Positions 1 through 6,278 of a stretch of 7,563 bases of DNA are shown piece after piece. A program made the translations under genes and the position numbers. The DNA lies in assembly GCA_023134935.1 (NCBI GenBank), contig JAGLUD010000031.1:1-7563 (forward strand), in the 5' to 3' direction. The notes below the pieces were generated by a model. The model was given only the letters and a program-made list of their open reading frames with translations, did not search any database and was not told the origin of the DNA. Origin of the DNA: Paracoccaceae bacterium (GTDB taxonomy: Bacteria > Pseudomonadota > Alphaproteobacteria > Rhodobacterales > Rhodobacteraceae). Numbering within the stretch: position 1 is the stretch's first letter; the number at the start of each line of letters is the position of its first letter.

Positions 1-731
1 TGCTAACCCCGACATCCGAGCGGCCGACGATCGAAGTGGCGGTTGAGCTGGCACAAGTTTTGGGCGCAGAAGGCCGTATCCGCATGTTGGACGTAAGCGA
101 CCCCGATGCGTTGTCGGATGCGCTTTACGGTCAGACTGTAACCAAATCGACAGCATCGATCTTGCCAATTGGCAATCGCCGGCAGGTGACGAGACTTGCG
201 GCCAAAGCGCTTATTGCAGACGAAAGAACGATCGCGCTGCCCGTGGGTGCGCCTTACGGTGCAGTCGTTGTGGATCAGGACGCGTGTACGTTATGCCTGT
301 CCTGTGTTTCGCTTTGCCCATCGGGCGCTTTGATGGACAATCCCGACGCGCCGCAATTGCGGTTTCAGGAAGATGCGTGCCTGCAATGCGGGATTTGCAC
401 TCAGGCTTGCCCTGAAAGTGCTATCACGTTGCTTCCTCAAATGGACCTGTCAGACGCCGTATTTGCGCAACGGGTGTTGAACGAGGAAGAGCCGTTCGCC
501 TGCATTTCATGCGACGCATTGTTCGGGGTTAAGTCCTCAGTCGAGCGGATCATGGACAAGCTTGCGGGCAAGCATCCGATGTTTGCAGATTCAGAGCAGG
601 CGAAGCTTATTCAGATGTGTGATAAGTGCCGGATTGAAGCACAATACCACAGCGATTCCAGCCCGTTTCAAGCCGCCCCTCGCCCAAAGACCCGCACCAC
701 AGATGACTATCTGAAGCGGCGGGATTCTTAA
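1..731 (+). CDS. 4Fe-4S polyferredoxin-like protein, 3' part only
   Basis: Likely an electron-transfer or assembly partner of a redox enzyme; similar proteins of roughly 650 residues sit beside formate dehydrogenase genes in Rhodobacteraceae (family knowledge, recalled). The frame is open to the left edge (first full codon at base 3), so 242 C-terminal residues are visible. A GTG at 36 could be read as a start, but it has no Shine-Dalgarno sequence and the upstream codons read as normal protein. Two classical 4Fe-4S motifs are seen: CTLCLSC plus CP (cysteines encoded from 285 to 317) and CLQCGIC plus CP (378 to 410). Two further CxxC pairs follow, CISC near 501 and CDKC near 618, possibly a zinc-ribbon-like end. 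No membrane segment or signal is visible in this part. It ends with TAA inside the cytochrome gene's stop. Fe-S binding is secure; the partner enzyme is inferred. Confidence 0.85.
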   Translation, partial: LTPTSERPTIEVAVELAQVLGAEGRIRMLDVSDPDALSDALYGQTVTKSTASILPIGNRRQVTRLAAKALIADERTIALPVGAPYGAVVVDQDACTLCLSCVSLCPSGALMDNPDAPQLRFQEDACLQCGICTQACPESAITLLPQMDLSDAVFAQRVLNEEEPFACISCDALFGVKSSVERIMDKLAGKHPMFADSEQAKLIQMCDKCRIEAQYHSDSSPFQAAPRPKTRTTDDYLKRRDS

Positions 732-1489
732 TGTACGATCAGCGGTGCGCCAAGGTCGGCTGGCTCGACGGTGCTGACAAAGGACAGAATATCATCAAGA
801 TCGTCGACCGTAAGCATCAGCGGCGCGATGGTTGGCGGCCTAGCCGGGTCAAACGGCTCGGAGACACCTTCAAGTTGGGTGATCGCAGGGTGTGGAATTC
901 GAACAAAAAACGTGATGAAACGCTCTTCCCAGTCGGGCAGGGCACGCAGCAACGCAAAGGACGGAGTCGAGCCGATTCCCTTCATCCGGTTCGCCTCGCC
1001 AATTACGTGGCAACGCCCACAGTTGGTGTAGGAGTACGCCTCACCGCGCACCGCGTCGCCCGTGAAAACGGTGGCAGTTTCGACTTCGGGACCGCTGTCG
1101 ATCGCCGTGAAAACGGAAACACCGTCGATTGTGAACTGTTCAATTGTTCGCCCGCCAACATCCGAACCAAGCCAGTCAGCAAACCGTTGCGCGCTCTTGC
1201 CCCTCGTGGAATCAGTTCGGAAAACTTGCAGATAATAGTTCTGACCCAGCCCTTCCATAATCGGGGTGCCGCTTTCGGTCGAAAAAACGGCCTCGGGATC
1301 GGCGGCTTGAATTTCAATTTTAATGCCGGTTTTCAGCGAAAACCGCGGCACAATAAAACGCAAGAATCCGGTACTTTCGAGGGATTGCGGAACCTCAAGA
1401 CCAAACCCCGATTGCTGCGGCAAAGCGGGAACTGGTCCACAGATCAAAAATGCAGTCAGCAGGGTGATGTTTCGACGGAAGTTATTCAT
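728..1489 (-). CDS. Exported c-type cytochrome with TupA-like N-terminal region
   Basis: A periplasmic monohaem cytochrome c of 253 residues. The start chosen is ATG at 1489 because it opens a signal peptide (basic NNFRR, then a hydrophobic stretch, cleavage plausible after VPA near residue 22). The frame is open to an ATG at 1555, but that would add a non-signal leader and overlap mrp. The haem motif CGRCH is at about residues 157-161; the axial methionine could be M169 or M225, the latter just before the helix containing LTVDDLDDIL. Residues about 34-61 and 99-129 resemble the N- and C-terminal ends of the TupA protein encoded in this window (shared WL.SD and T-I-x-G patterns), whereas the oxyanion-binding TTS is replaced by PQS. 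The gene is divergent from mrp and convergent with the ferredoxin gene. Redox partner unknown; cytochrome assignment is strong, the TupA relation is inferred by eye. Confidence 0.85.
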   Translation of the reverse strand: MNNFRRNITLLTAFLICGPVPALPQQSGFGLEVPQSLESTGFLRFIVPRFSLKTGIKIEIQAADPEAVFSTESGTPIMEGLGQNYYLQVFRTDSTRGKSAQRFADWLGSDVGGRTIEQFTIDGVSVFTAIDSGPEVETATVFTGDAVRGEAYSYTNCGRCHVIGEANRMKGIGSTPSFALLRALPDWEERFITFFVRIPHPAITQLEGVSEPFDPARPPTIAPLMLTVDDLDDILSFVSTVEPADLGAPLIVH

Positions 1490-1497
1490 CCCGCAAT

Positions 1498-1514
1498 GGT
1501 GAGCGGAGTTCACC
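1498..1514. promoter_or_regulatory. Inverted repeat between divergent cytochrome and mrp genes
   Basis: The 59-base gap between the two divergent starts contains GGTGA at 1498-1502 and its reverse complement TCACC at 1510-1514, with one further C/G pair inside (1504/1508), centred on 1506. The 17-base, odd-spaced dyad is of a size that could bind a dimeric regulator controlling both genes. No convincing -35/-10 pair was found in this gap on either strand. A 5-base arm can occur by chance, so this is only a candidate operator. Confidence 0.3.
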
Positions 1515-1548
1515 GGACTGTCAATCCAGAGAATTTCAGGAGATTGAG

Positions 1549-2601
1549 ATGACACAGAGAGATGTGGTTCTAGCGGCTTTAAAGGCCATAAAGACGCCAG
1601 CGGGCGCTGATATCGTAGGCGCTGGAATGGTCAAAGCACTGACCGTCGAAGATGGCACGGTGCGGTTCGTCCTTGAGGTTCCTGGCCATCAGGCGGCGGA
1701 ACTGGAACCGGTTCGTGCGGCAGCGCAAGCTGCGATCGAAGCGCTTGATGGCATTGAAAGCGTATCTGCAGTGATGACTGCGCACAGCAGTGCCACGCCA
1801 CCGGATTTGAAGGCAAAATCTGAACCGACTGGACCACAGAAGGTTCCGGGGATCGAGAAAATTATCGCAATCGCTTCGGGCAAGGGCGGCGTAGGGAAAT
1901 CGACACTTTCGGCAAACCTAGCTGTTGCTTTAGCCGCTGAAGGCAAAAAGGTTGGTCTGCTGGATGCCGATGTATTTGGCCCGTCACAACCGCGGATGCT
2001 CGGGATTTCTGGCCGACCCTCTTCGCCAGATGGAAAGACTATTTTACCGCTGCGAAATCACGGCGTTACCATGATGTCGATCGGCTTGATGACGAATGAA
2101 GACGAGGCCGTTGTTTGGCGTGGGCCAATGCTTATCGGCGCGTTGCAACAGATGTTGTCGCAAGTGCAATGGGGTGCTTTGGACGTTTTGATTGTCGATC
2201 TACCGCCCGGCACCGGTGATGTTCAAATGACGCTGTCCCAGAAGACGCATGTTGACGGGGCTATCATTGTTAGCACGCCGCAGGGTGTCGCGTTGATTGA
2301 TGCACGCAAAGGCATTGATATGTTTAACAAACTAGGCACCCCGATCTTGGGTATGGTTGAGAATATGTCTTACCAGATCTGCGAAGAATGTGGTCATAAG
2401 GGGCATCCGTTCGGGCATGGCGGCGTGGCTGCCGAGGCCGAAAAGATCGGCGTTCCATTGCTGGCTGAACTGCCGTTACATCTGGATATTCGTATTGCAT
2501 CTGACAGTGGTGCCCCTATCGTGGTGTCCAAGCCAGACACGCCGCAGGCGCAGGCGTTCCGCACTCTTGCGCAGCGACTTATCAAGGATGGAACCGTATG
2601 A
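1549..2601 (+). CDS. mrp: Mrp/ApbC-type P-loop ATPase, Fe-S cluster carrier
   Basis: A 350-residue cytoplasmic protein of the Mrp/NBP35 branch of the ParA/MinD-like NTPases, which bind and transfer 4Fe-4S clusters to target proteins (family knowledge). Residues 1 to about 75 look like the MIP18/DUF59 domain usual at the N terminus of bacterial Mrp. A linker of about 25 residues leads to the deviant Walker A GKGGVGKS (111-118), switch I DADVFGPSQP (139-148), Walker B/switch II DLPPGTGD (217-224) and the cluster-binding CEEC (C278, C281). Length and motif order are normal for the family and all key residues are present. The start has a strong AGGAG at 1538-1542, six bases ahead of ATG. The stop overlaps the next gene's start by ATGA, giving an operon with the ligase-like and DUF6505-type genes. 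Beside a ferredoxin and tungstate transport, it may serve a metal/Fe-S enzyme; that client is inferred. Confidence 0.95.
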   Translation: MTQRDVVLAALKAIKTPAGADIVGAGMVKALTVEDGTVRFVLEVPGHQAAELEPVRAAAQAAIEALDGIESVSAVMTAHSSATPPDLKAKSEPTGPQKVPGIEKIIAIASGKGGVGKSTLSANLAVALAAEGKKVGLLDADVFGPSQPRMLGISGRPSSPDGKTILPLRNHGVTMMSIGLMTNEDEAVVWRGPMLIGALQQMLSQVQWGALDVLIVDLPPGTGDVQMTLSQKTHVDGAIIVSTPQGVALIDARKGIDMFNKLGTPILGMVENMSYQICEECGHKGHPFGHGGVAAEAEKIGVPLLAELPLHLDIRIASDSGAPIVVSKPDTPQAQAFRTLAQRLIKDGTV

Positions 2602-3350
2602 TCGACGATATTTTCGAGGCCCCAATGCCGGCCACTTTCCCACCGCTATTTACCGGCGAAGCGGTTAGCGGCAGCACAGACCCGTTTGCAAAAGCTTGCA
2701 CGCAAGCCCTTATCGGGTGTGACGCAGGGCTTTTGGTACACAGCATTACTCCTGACCGCATTCGTGCGGCCATTGTTTTTGCGCCGGAGACACCGCTGAA
2801 AGATGCAATGTCCGTGGTGGTCGCGTGTGGCGTAGGCTTCCAGAACGCTATGGGCGCGCTTGCCCCGCCAGAGGTTGCTGTCCACCTTGGATGGCTTGGC
2901 GAAATATATGTGAATGGTGGGTCCGCTGGTCGGTTCCGGGTTGCAGCCTCCACCAATGATCCTGAAAAAGTGCCCGACTGGTTGGTGATCGGTCTAGAAG
3001 TAGACTTGTTGCCGTCTGACGGTAGCGATGGCGGCGATACGCCAAATCAGACAGCGTTGATGATGGAAGGCTGTGGTGATATCTCGCCAATCCGCCTACT
3101 GGAAAGCTGGTCACGTCATACACTGGTATGGATCAACGAACTTGAAACTGGTGGTAAGCGCAGCCTGCACGAACAATGGCGTGGGTTAGTTCAAAATGTG
3201 GGGAAAGAAGTTTCCTTTACGGTTGAAGACGAAACCTACAGTGGCACATTCCTTGGGGTAGACGAAGAGTTCGGCATGCTTCTGCGCGAAGAAGAAACAA
3301 CCCGGAGTTTGCCACTTACGCTTTGCCTCGCATCAGGAGACAAGCAATGA
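2598..3350 (+). CDS. Biotin/lipoate protein ligase-like protein with DUF4444-type C terminus
   Basis: A 250-residue soluble protein resembling the biotin/lipoate A/B ligase fold. By eye, residues 71-88 match the helix of BirA before its KWPND motif, 98-104 (GWLGEIY) match KWPND-L-Y, 109-111 (SAG) match the catalytic K-L-A-G loop, and 131-137 match the IGxGIN strand. The signature lysine and asparagine are absent: KWPN becomes GWLG, and the lysine before LAG becomes glycine. No GRGRRG-type loop is visible either. Residues about 203-245, ending in a GVDEEFGMLLR segment, fit the small DUF4444 domain. It may therefore bind a ligand or protein without ligase chemistry (inference). The start has AAGGA at 2584-2588 and overlaps the mrp stop by ATGA; the end overlaps the next gene in the same way, indicating one translationally coupled unit. 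Fold assignment good; function unknown. Confidence 0.8.
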   Translation: MIDDIFEAPMPATFPPLFTGEAVSGSTDPFAKACTQALIGCDAGLLVHSITPDRIRAAIVFAPETPLKDAMSVVVACGVGFQNAMGALAPPEVAVHLGWLGEIYVNGGSAGRFRVAASTNDPEKVPDWLVIGLEVDLLPSDGSDGGDTPNQTALMMEGCGDISPIRLLESWSRHTLVWINELETGGKRSLHEQWRGLVQNVGKEVSFTVEDETYSGTFLGVDEEFGMLLREEETTRSLPLTLCLASGDKQ

Positions 3351-3823
3351 ATCTTGCACGCGCCATCCATTTCGACGAGAGCGATACACAGGTCTTCCAT
3401 AATCCGGCCAGAACCGGTGAATGGGCAATATCCGGCGGTTTCGAGTTTTCCAATTGGGGTGAAGGAGATTTGACAGGCAAAGCCCGTCAGGCATTCGCCA
3501 ACGGTTGGTTGGGGCTGGAAACCTTCGGGCGCGTTACATTCGTAGCCGTAACCAAGGTTGAAGAGGCCGAATACACTGCGTTGCTAGATCAACTGTCACA
3601 GCACTTCGTAGATATCTATGGCGCACCATCATTGGACGCTGCCCGAACAGTAGCAACTGAAGAGTTGGAACATATGTCAGAGCTTTGCGAGGGGCATGAT
3701 GCCAACACTTTGTTGACCGTTGCACGTGAACTGACCGACGGCGGTGTGGCCGAAGCCTACAGGACAATTCAAGCACCTGATGCGGAACTGGAAATACTAG
3801 CTGTGCACGGCGACGTTGAATAA
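3347..3823 (+). CDS. DUF6505-type protein of unknown function
   Basis: A 158-residue acidic, soluble protein with no signal peptide, membrane segment, or metal-binding cysteine/histidine cluster. I recognise it as the DUF6505-type protein that usually follows the DUF4444 ligase-like gene in Rhodobacteraceae (recalled, not searched); its role is not known to me. The start at 3347 is preferred over an upstream in-frame ATG at 3323 because AGGAG at 3335-3339 lies seven bases before it and because it gives the same ATGA overlap as the preceding junction. Conserved-looking stretches are the N-terminal ARAIHFDESD and a central block around GWLGLETFGRVTFVAV (about residues 51-66). It ends 26 bases before the convergent tupA stop. 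Being the last gene of the mrp unit suggests a shared task with Mrp and the ligase-like protein, but the sequence gives no direct evidence of what that is. Confidence 0.7.
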   Translation: MNLARAIHFDESDTQVFHNPARTGEWAISGGFEFSNWGEGDLTGKARQAFANGWLGLETFGRVTFVAVTKVEEAEYTALLDQLSQHFVDIYGAPSLDAARTVATEELEHMSELCEGHDANTLLTVARELTDGGVAEAYRTIQAPDAELEILAVHGDVE

Positions 3824-3849
3824 CAAACCAGTTGCGCGACTATATTCTG

Positions 3850-4650
3850 TTAGGGTTGCGTTGCGTTGAAGGTAAACAAATTTTCGCCGTTGATTGTATA
3901 TCCGTTGATAAGCGCAGCAGCTTTATCGCTTGCCAGCCATTCCTCTAACGCTAGCGCCAGATCGTTACGTATGTGGGGCCAGCGGGCTGGATTGACGGGA
4001 ATGTAGGCGTATTGGTTGAACAGCGCCGGGTCACCGGAATACAGCAGATCCAGATCACCTTTATTACCAAAGTTCAGCCAGCTTGCGCGGTCTGAAAACA
4101 CGTAGGCGTTCATGCCGCTGGCAACATTTAATGTCGCCCCCATGCCAGCCCCTGCTGCGCGATACCAGTCACCCTCAACGATAACCCCCGCCTCGGTCCA
4201 CAGCTTTTGTTCTTGTTTGTGTGTGCCGCTGTCGTCACCGCGACTAACGAACGGAGCGGTGGCCTTGGCGATTTCTATCAAAGCGCCAGCCGCGCTGTCG
4301 GCCGTGCGTATACCTGCCGGATCATCGGCTGGACCAACGAAAACAAAATCGTTGTACATGATTTCACGACGGTGCGTCCCAAACTCGGCTTCTAAGAACT
4401 GGTCTTCTGCGGCGCGGGAATGCACAAGAATGGCGTCGACATCTCCGGCCTCGCCAAGGCGAAGCGCTTGGCCGGTTCCCACCACGATCAACTGGATTTC
4501 TAACCCGAGGTCGGATTTGATTTCAGGTAATAGAACTTCGGACAGACCGGAATTGTAGAACGAGGTCGTTACCGCCATACGCATCGTTTCGGCATGGCTG
4601 GCAGAAGTGATTACCAGGGTTGCAAGCAAAGTGCCCAGAAGTCGTTTCAT
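3850..4650 (-). CDS. tupA: Tungstate ABC transporter substrate-binding protein TupA
   Basis: A 266-residue periplasmic binding protein that should capture tungstate (possibly molybdate) and deliver it to TupBC. A signal peptide covers about residues 1-20 with cleavage after SHA. Family marks seen: TTS near the mature N terminus (28-30) within TTSFYNSGL, VGTGQAL (57-63), MYNDFVFVGPADDPAGI (98-114), SRGDDSGTH (136-144) and a DR pair (187-188). TTS and SRGDDSGT are typical of TupA rather than ModA. Length is normal. A GGAG motif lies about ten bases upstream of ATG, and the start overlaps the tupC stop by ATGA. The gene is last in the operon, although in many tup operons the binding protein comes first. 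Its C-terminal segment (about 235-260) is the part echoed in the cytochrome at 728-1489. Tungstate preference follows from the family; it was not measured. Confidence 0.93.
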   Translation of the reverse strand: MKRLLGTLLATLVITSASHAETMRMAVTTSFYNSGLSEVLLPEIKSDLGLEIQLIVVGTGQALRLGEAGDVDAILVHSRAAEDQFLEAEFGTHRREIMYNDFVFVGPADDPAGIRTADSAAGALIEIAKATAPFVSRGDDSGTHKQEQKLWTEAGVIVEGDWYRAAGAGMGATLNVASGMNAYVFSDRASWLNFGNKGDLDLLYSGDPALFNQYAYIPVNPARWPHIRNDLALALEEWLASDKAAALINGYTINGENLFTFNATQP

Positions 4651-5357
4651 TCTACGATGTCTCCGTTAATAAAAGCGTGGGCTTCTTTGGTTGTTGGGGA
4701 TGTGAAAAACGCGTCAGCAGCGGTGTGTTCATGGATCTTGCCGTCATACATGAAGACGACATCCTGCGCCAATCGCCGTGCCTGCCCCATGTCATGCGTG
4801 GACATTACAATCCGCGTACCGGCAGCTTGCGCATCCCGCAATATCGCTTCGATTTCACGAATTGCGCGCCCATCGAGGTTTGCGCAGGGCTCGTCAAGAA
4901 ACAGGATGTCCGGTTCTATTACCAAAGCCCGCGCCAGTGAGAGCTTTTGTTTTTCGCCCCCGGACAACATCGGAGCCCAAGAATCCAAAAGCTTTTCAAG
5001 CCCGAACCGCCCGGCAGATTCCCGTGCCGTCGCCCGCGCCGCCGATGCGCTAAGGCCGCGTAATCTAAGTGGGTAGGCGATGCTGTCGACAACTCTGCGC
5101 CGCATCATGATTGGTGATTGAAATACATATGCCTGCTTTTCACGCGCTTTGGCATGTGGAACGGCCCATTCAACGAGGCCGCCCGAACAGCGTTGCAAGC
5201 CGTGCATTAAACGCAACAAAGTGGTTTTGCCGGCTCCGTTTGGGCCCATAATTATGGTGAAGCCGTCAGCCGTGATTGTGATATCAACAGGCCCGACCAG
5301 TCGTTTTTTGCGAATGTGGGCAGTAGCGCCCTGCATTTTCAGCGGTAAGATCACCAT
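4647..5357 (-). CDS. tupC: Tungstate ABC transporter ATP-binding protein TupC
   Basis: A 236-residue cytoplasmic ABC ATPase that powers the importer. It has all expected elements: Walker A GPNGAGKT (38-45), Q-loop glutamine at 80 (VFQSP), signature LSGGEKQ (131-137), Walker B ILFLDEP (151-157) with its catalytic glutamate, D-loop following, and the switch histidine in STHDM (H188). There is no extra C-terminal TOBE/MOP domain, in keeping with Tup-type rather than ModC-type ATPases. The start at 5357 was chosen because the homologous part begins there; the frame stays open for another 84 codons upstream, but that arginine-rich stretch lies inside tupB and is a shadow. The chosen start overlaps the tupB end by seven bases, and the stop overlaps tupA by ATGA, so translation of the three genes is probably coupled. 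Very confident as an ABC ATPase; tungstate by context. Confidence 0.93.
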   Translation of the reverse strand: MVILPLKMQGATAHIRKKRLVGPVDITITADGFTIIMGPNGAGKTTLLRLMHGLQRCSGGLVEWAVPHAKAREKQAYVFQSPIMMRRRVVDSIAYPLRLRGLSASAARATARESAGRFGLEKLLDSWAPMLSGGEKQKLSLARALVIEPDILFLDEPCANLDGRAIREIEAILRDAQAAGTRIVMSTHDMGQARRLAQDVVFMYDGKIHEHTAADAFFTSPTTKEAHAFINGDIVE

Positions 5358-6055
5358 GTGCTGGCCCGCTCGGTTTTGCCCAAGGCGTGAATTAGCAGAT
5401 TGATAATCACGGCGAGCATTATCAACACCAAACCCAGACCCATGGCGAAAGCGAAATTCCCTTTGCCGGTTTCCAGTGCGATTGCCGTCGTTAAAACGCG
5501 CGTCGCGTGGTCGATATTGCCCCCGACGATCATAATCGCCCCAACCTCGCCGATCGCGCGGCCAAAGCCTGCCAGCATGGCGGTGAGTAGGGCGCGTCGC
5601 CCGTCCCAAAGCAACGCCCGAATGCGTTGCATCCGCGTTGCATTCATCGAGATCAGCAAATCATGATATTCAGCCCATAAGTCACGTAGGGTCTGATGGC
5701 TTATCGACGCAATCAACGGCGTAATAATAATAACCTGCGCGATGATCATCGCTTCCGGAGAGAAGAGTAAACCAAACCCGCCAAGAGGCCCCGCGCGCGA
5801 CAACAGCATGTATACGAATAGCCCCACGACAACAGGTGGCAACCCCATCAATGCATTCAATATTGCAATGGCATATCTGCGAAAACGAAATCTGTTAACC
5901 GCCAGCCATGCCCCAAGAGGCAAGCCGATTGCTGATGCGATGATAACAGCGGAAACGGTTACCTGCAGTGACAGGAATATTATCTCGTATAGGTCCGGAT
6001 CAAACGTAAGGATTAGCCCCCACGCATCCCAGAAACCTTGCGAGATACTGTTCAT
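5351..6055 (-). CDS. tupB: Tungstate ABC transporter permease TupB
   Basis: A 234-residue inner-membrane permease. Hydrophobic segments suitable for membrane helices lie around residues 25-45, 64-86, 102-118, 168-180 and 203-225. The cytoplasmic EAA-type loop that docks on the ATPase is clear: GRAIGEVGAIMIVGGNI at 165-181, in the form typical of Tup/Mod-type permeases. Length is usual for TupB. The ATG has AAGG nine bases upstream, within the candidate small ORF whose stop overlaps this start by ATGA. It is the first recognisable gene of the tupBCA operon; the likely promoter is at 6225-6253. The product should pass tungstate from TupA across the membrane to the cytoplasm for pterin cofactor assembly. 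ModB is the main alternative, made less likely by the adjacent TupA. Confidence 0.92.
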   Translation of the reverse strand: MNSISQGFWDAWGLILTFDPDLYEIIFLSLQVTVSAVIIASAIGLPLGAWLAVNRFRFRRYAIAILNALMGLPPVVVGLFVYMLLSRAGPLGGFGLLFSPEAMIIAQVIIITPLIASISHQTLRDLWAEYHDLLISMNATRMQRIRALLWDGRRALLTAMLAGFGRAIGEVGAIMIVGGNIDHATRVLTTAIALETGKGNFAFAMGLGLVLIMLAVIINLLIHALGKTERASTW

Positions 6056-6183
6056 TCCGGCGAACCTTGTAAAAGCGACGGTGAATTAACTTCAGATGCA
6101 AGAATCCAGCAGTATCCGATGCCGCAAATACTATTGCCGCTGACGGTCGCGCCATTCAGATTTATGCCTTCGTATTCTGCCAT
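6052..6183 (-). CDS. Candidate 43-residue small ORF leading the tup operon
   Basis: Not a known family to me. Reading the minus strand from ATG at 6183 gives 43 codons ending in TGA at 6054-6052, sharing ATGA with the tupB start exactly as tupC and tupA share their junction. An in-frame TAG lies directly before the ATG, so this is its only start in the region. A GGGA element lies seven bases upstream of the ATG, and a good promoter ends about 40 bases upstream. The peptide starts MAEYEGINLNGATVSG, has two cysteines (C20, C25) around GIGYCW, and ends SPE; it lacks a signal peptide or long hydrophobic run. It could be a leader peptide that couples translation into tupB, a small structural protein, or chance. 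The start signal, promoter position and ATGA junction speak for it; no homology could be checked. Confidence 0.45.
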   Translation of the reverse strand: MAEYEGINLNGATVSGNSICGIGYCWILASEVNSPSLLQGSPE

Positions 6184-6224
6184 CTATATGTCCCAAAATT
6201 AGGCGGTTATAAATTTGCTAGCTG

Positions 6225-6253
6225 ATTAGAAATCATAAGTAAATTGCTTTCAA
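6225..6253 (-). promoter_or_regulatory. Predicted sigma-70-type promoter of the tup operon
   Basis: On the minus strand TTGAAA (6253-6248) is followed after exactly 17 bases by TCTAAT (6230-6225). Each hexamer matches the TTGACA/TATAAT consensus in five of six positions. Transcription would begin near 6218, giving a leader of about 35 bases before the small ORF and about 160 before tupB. This is the best promoter seen in the window; it is a pattern match only. Confidence 0.55.
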
Positions 6254-6254
6254 A

Positions 6255-6278
6255 CGTTATATGTTTGGGCGCGCAACT
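6255..6278. promoter_or_regulatory. Possible molybdate/tungstate regulator (ModE-like) half-site
   Basis: CGTTATAT at 6255-6262 is identical to one arm of the Mo-box pattern bound by ModE-type regulators (CGTTATAT, about eight bases, then ATATAACG-like). The second arm expected at about 6271-6278 reads GCGCAACT and matches only about half the positions. The site lies immediately upstream of the predicted -35 of the tup promoter, where a regulator could act. The partner arm is poor, so it may be a chance AT-rich octamer. Confidence 0.25.

Noticed and set aside
731..1552. A 273-codon plus-strand frame fully opposite the cytochrome gene
   Set aside because: The other strand carries a signal peptide and CGRCH haem motif; the plus-strand translation is arginine/asparagine-rich with no recognisable domain, so it is an antisense shadow.
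1490..1555. Longer cytochrome start at 1555
   Set aside because: It would place 22 non-signal residues before the signal peptide and overlap the divergent mrp start and its ribosome binding site.
3824..3849. Bidirectional terminator between the DUF6505-type gene and tupA
   Set aside because: The 26-base gap contains only a short GTTGCGCGAC near-palindrome and no GC stem with a T run.
5358..5609. 84-codon N-terminal extension of TupC
   Set aside because: The arginine-rich stretch is an out-of-frame reading of tupB; ABC ATPase similarity begins after the ATG at 5357.
6056..6250. Moco/tungsten-cofactor riboswitch upstream of tupB
   Set aside because: Such a motif was considered because of the neighbouring genes, but no convincing paired stems were found by eye, and the stretch is better explained by the promoter and small ORF.
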